Shown in pieces: positions 23,585 through 32,330 of a DNA stretch of 64,000 nt; positions within the stretch are counted from its first letter, which is position 1, and every line of letters starts with the position of its first letter. The DNA comes from Mangifera indica (lineage: Eukaryota; Streptophyta; Magnoliopsida; Sapindales; Anacardiaceae): the NCBI RefSeq assembly GCF_011075055.1, contig NC_058152.1, forward strand, positions 9,920,001-9,984,000, written 5' to 3'. Position numbers and translations under genes: made by a program. The notes below the pieces were generated by a model that saw nothing but the letters and a program-made list of their open reading frames with translations, was not told the origin of the DNA and made no database searches.

Positions 23585-23772
23585 TCAACCCAATCTCCTA
23601 GCTTCTCTCTCGGACTCGAGAAGAGTGAGGATATCGTCTTCTCTAACAGGTCCCTTCTAATTCCTCACGATAAACTGGTTCTGATCATCCAAAAACTTTA
23701 CTCTGACATAGGTCACCTGTCCTCTTGAACCTGTTTGTGCCATGACTTTCACTGTTTGATCACAGAATCCAT
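23585..23772 (-). pseudogene. RPS28: Ribosomal protein eS28 (RPS28) pseudogene
   Basis: Small 40S ribosomal subunit protein of about 65 residues. From ATG 23772 the frame begins MDSVIKQ. After a frameshift it reads [31 protein letters not shown], stop, KGPVREDDILTLLESEREAR, RLG, stop. The frameshift near 23750 and the in-frame TAG at about 23645 disable it. It has no introns within the coding part and lies alone among repeats, suggesting a processed copy, although no poly-A tail or target duplication was pinned down. Confidence 0.88.
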
Positions 23773-24408
23773 CCTATATAAAAGAAAGGCCAAAGGAATA
23801 TTTCCCACCTAAGTTTTAGCTAAAATTCAAAATCACACTAGTGGCAGTTAGGTAATGGGTAAGAGTTTGGGTTTCTCAATTACCGCGGATATGATTTTGA
23901 ATTTCAACTAATACTATGTGCTACACCTATTGTAGCTTTTGATCTTGTTCAAAGTCTATTGGCAGTAGAAACACGGTTAATAAAACCATTTTTTCGAGTA
24001 ATAGTTACTGAAATTTTCAAATTAAAGGAACGTCTAATTTAATTCGGTATAGCAGGAAATTTTTAATATGTTTGATATTGGTATAAATGAAAAAAGTCTT
24101 AAAAGATGTTTGTTGTTGCTAGTTGCCTTTGGGAATAAGCATTTGTGCTTATGTTGGTTTCTCTAACAATTCCTACAAAATCAAGGCTTTTTAGTCAGCA
24201 TATAAAATGAAAACGAAATCCAGGTACTGATTCTTCATACTCGAAGTTGCAAGTTCCTTGTTATAAGGTACTCTAATATGAGGTCTTATTTGCATCTTAA
24301 TCTATTGCCTTTATTTTCTAGCTGGCCTAATGCACTTATATATTCTTTCTATATACATTCTTGTGGACATATCTGATTGGATCATTAACAACTTTTTGGT
24401 GTTGACAG
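23773..24408. other. Spacer without gene
   Basis: AT-rich sequence with no recognised domain. It separates the eS28 pseudogene from the exon-like segments that follow. Confidence 0.4.
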
Positions 24409-24709
24409 GTTTGGGATTTGGAGCACAGGTAAATGACATCTAAATTACAATAGGAGTCCAACATAACTGCTTTCTTCGTTATTTATGCCACCAGTTACGT
24501 CTATAATAGTTTATTTTGTTTTTCTCTTGTATAATTTTGTTTGACAATGATGATCAAATCTTTGTATTTGGCTTTTAACGTTGGCATCTTCTGATTTACG
24601 TTCAGATATCTTGTAGATGAGTATGGGTTGGTATCTTTATTGAAGTATGATGTTGAAGAAGGAAATCTTCTGCCATTGCCATATTATATTCCCGCAAATG
24701 TCATAGCTG
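24409..24709 (+). other. Two exon-like segments of an unidentified gene
   Basis: A 20-bp segment (24409-24428) lies between TTGACAG and GTAAATG, and a 104-bp segment (24606-24709) lies between TTCAG and GTATTG. Spliced together they stay open: VWDLEHRYLVDEYG, then LVSLLKYDVEEGNLLPLPYY, then IPANVIA. A further acceptor (TTTGCAG) occurs near 25000. The protein is not recognised. The splice sites and protein-like composition suggest a decayed or partial gene; the flanks give no start or end. Confidence 0.4.
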
Positions 24710-25950
24710 GTATTGTTATTTTTTTGTGATTGACTGATATAGTTTGAGTGAATATGTATTCCCGAAGAATTTTCATGCATCAAAATTTCAATGATGATAG
24801 TCCAAAAGTAGTCTCCTAATCATTATTTCCTTTTTATATAAATTATCATGGTAAACAAAGGTCATGGAGCTAGTAAGACAAGAGCTGCTGTTGAATTTCT
24901 TAATGTTTCACTTATGAATTTTGCATTCCAAGTATAAGTATAATTTCTTAATGTTTGACTTATGAATTTTTTATTCCAAGTATAAGAATCTGGCTTTGCA
25001 GGTTTGTGCATTTGTTCTAACTCTGGAATTGATTCAGTTTTCTATTTTATTTTTCTAGGGAAGTGAGTTAACTTGCTCACCATTATTTGAATCCTAATCG
25101 TAGACGATACTTCCTGCAAATTTATTGTCCTTCACCATTTGCCTACTTACATATCCAAATATAAGAACAATTAGGAATGCTAAGTTTACTTTTTTCTTGG
25201 TGGTGGATCTTGTTTTCAAGTTTAATAGACTATGATTGTGTAGTAAGAGGAGCTTCTATCGACATATTGTATGTTGCAGATTTTGGATATATGGGTTGCA
25301 AATTTTTGCTAAAGCTTTACTAACAAGGGGATGCAAATTTTTGTAAAGATGAAACCATTGTTTAAAGGCTTTTGTTAAGCGCTTGTGAATTATTGTATAG
25401 CTTAAACTATTACTGTAGAATTCATAGATTCTTGTTAGAATTATTGTGTAAATATTATAACATCAATAATCAATACAAGATTTCAGTCTCTGATTTAATA
25501 CAAATTTTGTTTTTATTTTTTCTGGATTTTCAATGCAATTGAGAATTAACATAATATATTAGTTTCAAAGGAAGTTGAGTTTTTTTTTTTCCCTGAAATT
25601 CTTCTAAATTAGTAGTTAGTAATTCAAATATTTAAGTCATTATATCAACATGAATATACAGGAAATTAAAATATGAAAATACAGATTATATTACTTTTAA
25701 TTTCATTAATGAAGGATATTTTATTAAATTAACTATATAAAAAATATATATTATATAAAGATAAATTGGGTAGGAATTTAATTAATTTTATATCAATCAA
25801 AATATAAAATAATAAAAGGTCAATGCAAAAGGGTATTATAATAATTATGCATTTTATTAAACTATTTCTGTTAACAGAGTTACAATTTGGGTGGGAAAAT
25901 GTTAGTTAATAAAAACATGAAAATTTGATAAAAACTACACGCAAAGTCAT
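24710..25950. other. AT-rich spacer with a short duplicated segment
   Basis: A 47-bp segment around taatttcttaatgttt occurs twice in tandem (about 24895-24990). Otherwise no gene, RNA or element is supported. Confidence 0.45.
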
Positions 25951-25959
25951 TTTAAACTA

Positions 25960-26320
25960 GCTCAAAACGGCTGTAAACATAAGCTATAATAACTGAGCAA
26001 ATACAGTAGAAAATAAAGAAGAAAAAAATGGAGAGAATTTCAGTATATTTTCCTTAGAAGAAAAAAAAACAGAGTTGTGTTTATATACAAAAAAAAATCT
26101 AACCAACCTGCTGCCAAAACTAATTACACGACAAAACTATGCTAACAGAATAATGTCAATTCAATAATAAAATAAAAAAAAGAATAAAGAAATAAAAAAA
26201 ATAACAATCTCTATATCCCCCTTCAAGTTGGAGTTTGGTGGATGTCAAACAAACCCAATTTGGACATGAAAAAACTGAATTGAGGACCAGAAAGAGGTTT
26301 TATAAAGATATCAACAAATC
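25960..26320 (-). mobile_element. Ty1/copia relic: pol C terminus, polypurine tract and LTR remnant
   Basis: Codons at 26315-26223 (minus) read VDIFIKPLSGPQFSFFMSKL and end DIHQTPT, stop, the usual end of copia pol after RNase H. It is followed by AGGGGGATA (polypurine tract) and then AT-rich sequence with a tatataaac motif (about 26080), as expected of a copia LTR. The rest of the element is gone. A 27-bp sequence (cggctgtaaacataagc and on) occurs at about 25970 and again at about 26390, bracketing the relic. Confidence 0.75.
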
Positions 26321-26439
26321 ATTGATTTTAATTTATCTTTATAATAAATTATTAACATTTATTCCCATATATTTGTGTCATCTCCAAACGGCTGTTAACA
26401 TAAGCTATAATAACTAAATGAGAAATTTCGAAAAAACGA

Positions 26440-26810
26440 CGTAAATCAAGTTAAAACAATCTCAAAACGACGGCAAGCAGAGGCTCTGCATTGTGACGAA
26501 AGGAAACTGGAGGGAGGCGGAGCGAACCCGACGGAAGAGACGTGTAGACAGAAAAATATTTGAGCAGTTCATGGCCAAAAAGCCTGACCGGATTTTTATT
26601 TGGGCAAGAAAAAAAAAAAAGAGGATTTTTATTTGAGCACTTCTTCCGATGGGAAATAAAAACCTAGAGAGAGTTTTGTACAGACGGAAGAAGGGCCCAT
26701 GGCCAGATGATTTGGCTGGGTATTTGGGTCAAATCAAGAGGTTTCAGATGGGGTATTTTGGCCGTTCGATTGTGTTACTTTTTCTTCTTTCAAGGTTAAT
26801 ATTTAATTTC
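26440..26810. other. Less AT-rich segment, unidentified
   Basis: The 26440-26560 stretch contains many CG dinucleotides (aaaacgacg occurs twice), unlike its surroundings. An open frame at 26649-26855 (+) has no recognised domain. It may be the edge of an old element. Confidence 0.3.
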
Positions 26811-27232
26811 CTCCACCACCGTAAACAAGTTAAGAGTAATTTGAATACCTCTTAAAATTAAGAACATAAATATTCCCAAAATATTTTAGGAGAAAGAAAT
26901 GAAGTAGGAATATAAAAATATTAAAATCCACTTCTACCTAATAGTTTTAAAATCCGACTTAGCAACTAGTCAATCTAAGGTCAAACCCAATCAAATCAAA
27001 TATTTAGACAATTGAAGATGGACACTAGACGACAAGTCAAATTCAATTTTGGTTGAATTTAATCTAAATTTAATATTTAATAATTAAATAAACACAATTA
27101 TTTTAAATATGATTATAAATATTTTGTATTCCCATGATTATATATCATTTGTATATTTATTTTGTATATTTAAAATGTGTACGCATAACATTACTCTATT
27201 ATTGAGATGAGAAGACAAATCTCAATTAAACT

Positions 27233-27762
27233 TAGGGATGGCAATGGGAAGAGGCGGAGAGGAGATCTCAATCCCTATCTTCGTTCCTGTTATAGGGATG
27301 ATAAAGATTCTCGTTCCTTTTCCGTGAAGAAAAATCTGTTCTCCATTTTCTCTAAACACAATATAAATATATTAAATAACAAAATTAACTAAAATCAAAA
27401 CTAACCTACTATTTTAAATGTTACAAATATCATATATTAACTACTTTAATATACATAATAAATACCTAAATAAATTTGAAAAACATAAATAATCTAAAAC
27501 TATAAAAATATATTAATATTTTAAGTAAATATATTAATATAAGGAGACGAGAATGAGAATGCGGATGGGGGCGAGGCGGGGACAGGACATGCCAAGGTAG
27601 GGAGGGGATACATGTATCTCTGTACCCGATTACGAAAATTTTTTTCATCTCTATCCTCATCTCCTTTCCCTTTCTCTTTTTCATTTCTATTAGAGAATCT
27701 TCTCCCCGTTAGAGTGAGGGAGGGTCGAGGTCTCTAAACTTGAGCCAAAATTGTCATCTCTA
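27233..27762. mobile_element. hAT MITE (530 bp)
   Basis: Perfect 8-bp target duplication ATTAAACT (27225-27232 and 27763-27770). Imperfect terminal inverted repeats are TAGGGATGGCAA and, at the other end, TAGAGATGACAA. The paralogous site at about 60240 has a single ATTAAACT and no insert, confirming the boundaries. No coding capacity; G-rich subterminal region near 27560. Confidence 0.93.
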
Positions 27763-28610
27763 ATTAAACTACTCCAATATTAGTGGATTAATGATCAATC
27801 AACATGTTGGCATATATATGAATGCCACAAGAACAACCAATTTTTATATTAAAAGTCTCAATACATGAGTATTATCATATGCACAAATAAATTTTATAAA
27901 CTTATCTATATAACCTTATACAGTAATATATAATTGAGTGATTTTGAAATGATAGAAAAAGTAAATAATTAAATAATATAATTATATATTGTCACATCAA
28001 CTTACATAGATATGTTTATAAATATAGTTTTATTTCTCACATATAACGTAAAAGTTGCAAACTAGGAAGAAAATGAAGCTAGTAGAATGTTAAACAAAGA
28101 ATGGAACAGTTACTCAAGCTTTTGAATTTCTTAAATATGGTAATTATACATTATTTAAAAATTTATACCCTAAAACCTTCCTATTACATAACGTCAGTTG
28201 TCATTAAAACCCTACACTCATATTTTCATAGCTTGAAATAGGGCTAATCTGAGCTATGCTGATTCGAATTCGAATCTATATTTGGCTTGAATGAGTTATA
28301 TCCAAGTGGAAGATTCAATTTAACGACTAGGATTGAGTTCGAAGGTTTGATGGCATTGTTGTACTAGAGCTCCTTTTAATATGACAATTTTTCTTCTTCA
28401 ATAATATCTCTTTTCTTTATGTCGATTCTTCTTTTCCTTCGATGACTTATTATCTTGAACATCACTGCTTATCAATTGATTGAGCCAAATTCAAAGTCAA
28501 ATTGGTTCTTATTCAAACTCGACTAGACTCAAATCCTTGCCCTAAAACATGTATTCAATTTTTCTAATTGTTAACTCTAATTATAATGGTATAAGAACTT
28601 TTTATTTTTT

Positions 28611-28908
28611 TCAATATCCAGAAGTAATTCTACTCTTTTCTCCTTTGGTGACTTTCTTGTAGATTCGACAGACCACCAAATCACCCTTTTGCTTCATCAA
28701 TAGGCTCTCATGAAGTTGATATTCATACATCACCCACTTTCCCTTTTCTTCAATATTTTTCTTATCGACAAACATAAAACTCCGTTTGGATCCGATGAGT
28801 TGTCTTCTATGACCTTCCGTGTACAAATCTTTATTGTTCTGAGCTCTCCATGTTCCACTTCAAAGATTAGTGAAGAAGTAACCATTAGTTTCTCTGGTCG
28901 CTGCCATT
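28611..28908 (-). pseudogene. NAC-domain transcription factor pseudogene, copy 1 (C-D-E subdomains)
   Basis: NAC proteins are plant-specific DNA-binding regulators. The readable part is QLIGSKRSFMFVDKKN, then KWVMYEYQLHESLL, then LVVCRIYKKVTKGEK, corresponding to subdomains C to E, preceded by a damaged GYFFTNL and SGTWRAQN. Subdomains A and B are missing, a stop interrupts the start of the fragment, and the frame ends 16 residues after VVCRIYKK with no activation region. Its closest relative in the window is at 60925-61408, within the duplicated block. Confidence 0.85.
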
Positions 28909-28939
28909 TCTTTTTAATTAATTTTTACTTGTAAATTAT

Positions 28940-29290
28940 AGTAATATTATTGAATGAAATTACAAATCATCTTGCATTAATTCTTGTGGTGCATAATGAA
29001 AATTAGATAAAAGATGAATAAGTTTTAGTAATCAGTTATCTATTTTTCTATTCTTTATGCTAATTTTTTTGAATTGATTATGAATACAGAAGTCCAAATA
29101 CAAAGGAACTGATCAATCTAATCTTGCCTTTAAACTGTAATGATTTTAAATAATATTTGTAATTTTATATGACCCTACCGTCAATTTTATTATTGTTTCA
29201 GAATACTTAATTGAATATTAAATAAATGTTAACATAATAATTACAAGAAATACAAAGTCTTGTTTATAAATTATGGAAATGATATTGCGT
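28940..29290. repeat. Inverted duplicate of 58395-58720
   Basis: About 320 bases match the reverse complement of the right-hand segment, including ctgatcaatctaatcttgcc (reversed at about 58530) and agaaatacaaagtcttg (reversed at about 58430). On the left it adjoins the NAC relic and on the right a TFIIS relic, so the junctions differ. Confidence 0.85.
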
Positions 29291-29373
29291 TTTATAAATA
29301 AATCTTTTACATATATTCATTTAAAAGGTTATTGCTATGAATTCATTTCTATTTTATTGTAATTAATTTCATT

Positions 29374-29484
29374 ATGGTAGACAATGAGGTAATCGTGGCT
29401 GATGCTAAAAAGGTTCCAAGAGCTAACTGGACCAAGATTATGGAGATTGCCTTCTTAATTTTTGTAAAGATGGACGTAAGATAA
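29374..29484 (+). other. Short ORF resembling a plant SANT/Myb-like N terminus
   Basis: Thirty-six codons: MVDNEVIVADAKKVPRANW followed by TKIMEIAFLIF. The K-x-P-R-A-x-W pattern recalls Myb/SANT-like DNA-binding proteins linked to PIF/Harbinger-type or domesticated transposases. It ends abruptly with TAA and nothing downstream continues it. A relic at best. Confidence 0.25.
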
Positions 29485-30239
29485 AGTACAGAAATTTTTT
29501 AGCTGAATTTTCTATTCTTTATATTAATTTATTTCTATCTTGTAATCCTAAAATTAGTTAGAAAACCAAATTTAGTCCAACTGGATTATTTATTGGTTGT
29601 GCAAACTTTTGAATTCTAATTGGGTTATCAAGAGTATAAGTAACATATAATTATAAAATTTAGCCAAGTTACAAGGAGTATCAAGAGTACAAATAACATT
29701 ATGTGATATGAGTTATAAAATATATTTTAACCTAAGATTTTGGGGTATGAAAAGTTATGAATTAGTTTGGTGCTTATTGTTAAGAAAAAATGGTAATTAA
29801 AAAATAATAGTTTTATTAATGTTCAAGAATTACAAAACCACACCTAAAATACTTCTCCACACTCACGCAAAAAATATTCACTCACTTATAGGCAGAAAAA
29901 CAAAATTTAACACTCAATACTAAAATCATAGGACACTGAACTTCTGCCCAATTTACGAAATTTAAACACATTGGGCTATAAAACACTGCAATTGGAAGAC
30001 TAGGGACAAAAACAAACCAATATACGCCATTTTGTTGTAGAGATTTGATGCAGAAAGGATTGATTGTCAATCCCAGAGTAAAATCTTCCTTCTCAGGCTT
30101 TGCAAAACACGTTGGAGAAGAGGTGCCAATTAAAATTATGCGTTAATATATTTCATAGAGAGGAGACCTCGTTTGTTCCCTTTTATTACTAAAAGGGTAA
30201 AAGGGTCAATTAGGCTCTCTAATCAAAAGTGCAGTAACT
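29485..30239. other. Spacer, possible old repeat
   Basis: AT-rich to about 29790. From 29790 to 30190 composition shifts toward a C- and A-rich plus strand, continuing into the skewed region below. No coding capacity or LTR pair could be established. Confidence 0.3.
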
Positions 30240-30980
30240 TCATATCAACCCACACTTTGCAACTCAAAATTAATAATTACACCGTGAAGAAAATTCTCAC
30301 CCTGCAAAAACAATAAAAGCAACAACGGCCCAACAAAAAAACAGCAACCAGAACACAGGAGAGAGAAAGCAACCATTTCAGGGAGCGTGATTTGCTGGAC
30401 CACAACAAAGCCCACCAACAAGAAAGCATTGCAGAGCAGAACCATAAGCATAGGCACTGGCAGGAAAGATGAGAAGCAAACAACTCTTATCCAGTAGGAA
30501 GACAAAAGAAAAAACTCATCCAGCACAAACAGCAGACGCATTAGAGGTACAAAGCTGAGACAGAAAGGAAACAGGAGCTGCAACCCAGAACAGGAGCAAG
30601 ACCACAAGAACAGCCAATGCAGCAAACACTACATGGAGGAACCCAGAGAGGAAGGCGGCAGAAGAAAGCAGAAGCGCCAGGGAGAGCCAGCCACCATCAA
30701 AGCAAACTAGAAGCAGAAGAATGATGCCACAGGAGCCTAGAAAACCAGGGAAGAAGCATGGTAGCGGTAGAGGAGCCATCACAGAGAGGGAGAAAACACT
30801 AGAAAGAGGGAGCAGAATAAAATAAGATAGACCAAGCAACCCGCACCAGAAATCCACCAGGAAACAACCAAAGATTCGAAAATAACCTGCAAAAAATATA
30901 CAGTTAGCAAAAGGTGGTCACCTCCACAGAGCAGAAGCCTCAGTTATTGAAGATGCAGTTCGGTAGGGAAATGATATTTA
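30240..30980. other. Strand-skewed noncoding region (purine/AC-rich plus strand)
   Basis: The plus strand is unusually rich in A, C and G with very few T; the minus strand is CTG/TTC-rich. Long minus-strand frames here encode monotonous Leu/Val/Cys/Phe stretches, which is what such a skew produces without selection. It may be the untranslated leader or internal noncoding part of a retroelement, or an intron of the possible gene beginning at 31252 on the minus strand. Confidence 0.4.
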
Positions 30981-31178
30981 TTTATCCAAACAATATTATA
31001 AGCTCATAAAGCAGAAACCTTTAAACATTAAAAAATTGATCTTTCCAATTATTGAAGAACTAAAGAGCATATGCATACTAACGCATCTCAAATGCACAAC
31101 AAATACACAAACGCCTGCCAAAAGGAAACAAAAATATGAACCAAAAATAATTAATAGAAGAAAAAAGAAAAGAAGTAC

Positions 31179-31252
31179 CTTATGGAGAAATGGGAAGTAG
31201 AGAGGACTCCAGGGCCTTTTGTGGGTGCTTTTCTTCCAGGAGATTTCGCCAT
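31179..31252 (-). other. Possible first coding exon of an unidentified gene
   Basis: GAGAAAAGATGGCG is a good plant start context. The frame reads MAKSPGRKAPTKGPG then VLSTSHFSI and ends at AAG/GTACTT. Upstream on the same strand is a leader-like CT-rich segment and TATAAATG (about 31330). No second exon could be identified in the skewed region downstream, so this may be a gene relic or a retroelement leader. Confidence 0.25.
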
Positions 31253-31469
31253 CTTTTCTCTTCACCGTCTGTAGTTCTTGATGATCGTAGAGAGAGGAAA
31301 TGTGTAATGCACAGAAGAAGCTAGAGTGTCTATAAATGTCCTGATGTAACTGACTGTTGTCCACATAAATAATGCACAGACACTCTATATTTAAAAAATG
31401 AATTTTTGCTAGAAATTAAAAAAAAAAAAACTAAAATACCGTAAGAATACAGTTATACTCTACATTAAA

Positions 31470-32330
31470 ATGGACCAGAGGTTTCCCGTTGTGTTGATTC
31501 TTTGAAGCGCCTCAAGGATTTTCCTGTTACTGGCAACTTCTTGTGTCAACAGCAATTGATTAGCATCTCCAACATCTCAGACAACATAAAAGAGAAAAGA
31601 TTTGTTCAATGGCTTAGTGGTTTTTGGAGATATGGAGCAACAGGATCAAGGAATATTCTTCAAGAACCAAAGGTAAATTTTTATACATTAAATCTTCCAA
31701 GAAAACAAAGTCATCAGTTGAATCAATTAAATCAACCATTCCCCATCAATACTCTTCAAGAAATAATGTCATAGATTTAATGTTTGCGATTGATTCTACA
31801 AAACTTGAAGACGCTAAGAAAAGTGCTTGTGAGAGTGAGAATGGTTCAAGAAAACTTGAAGAGGGGAGGAAAAATCCTCTGAAATTCATCTTGAAGATCA
31901 AGATCAAACCATCCAGGGAATCTTGTAAATTGGAAGATCAGAAGGCATTGTTCAAGGGCAATGACGCTTCACATGACAAGGTTCGTGAAATTTTTCTTGA
32001 GGTGTTACAGAAAGTTGTTGGTGAAGTTGATGGAGAAACTAAAGAGCGAGTAAAGGCTTGTGATCCAATTGGTGGTGTTGTGTCAATTGAAACTGAGATG
32101 TTTAAGAAGATAGGACAGTACAATGGGGCTAAAAAACTCAAGTACAAATCAATTATGTTTCAACATAAAGGAACCAAACAATCCAGACTTGAGAAGGTGA
32201 AGCCTGAGAGACTAAAATGGATGAATTTGGAAGAGATGGCAAGTGATGAAAAATAATGTGAGAATAGAAAGATAAAAAACAAAACATTTTTGAGAGAACA
32301 ATAGCTAAGGAAATATCAGAAGATAAACCT
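31470..32330 (+). pseudogene. TFIIS (transcription elongation factor S-II) pseudogene, copy B
   Basis: The longest of three copies. The N-terminal LW domain begins VSRCVDSLKRLKDFPVTGN (about 31480-31540), then shifts frame; EIWSNRIKEYSS at about 31627 resumes the helical bundle. From 31624 to 32255 the frame is open through an acidic/lysine linker and the central polymerase-binding domain: KVREIFLEVLQKVVGE, ACDPIGG, ETEMFKKIGQYNGAKKLKYK, VKPERLKWMNLEEMASDEK. A TAA follows and only a trace of the next segment remains (32258-32300); the C-terminal zinc ribbon is absent. The loop after KYKSIMF is shortened relative to the usual N(L/I)KDPNNPDLRR. It has no introns across what are several domains. 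Non-functional as it stands. Confidence 0.88.

Larger units (their letters stand above)
26810..28930. repeat. Direct segmental duplication, left copy (partner 59500-61150)
   Basis: Shared sequence includes tttaatttcctccacc/acagcc, ggagaaagaaat, attgaagatggacact, caacatgttggc and the NAC relic. The left copy carries a 530-bp hAT MITE the right copy lacks; the right copy carries a 326-bp insertion the left copy lacks. Confidence 0.88.

Noticed and set aside
30245..30857. Overlapping minus-strand frames coding Leu/Val/Cys-rich, apparently membrane proteins
   Set aside because: All frames in this segment give similar monotonous residues; explained by extreme strand composition, with no domain or start context.
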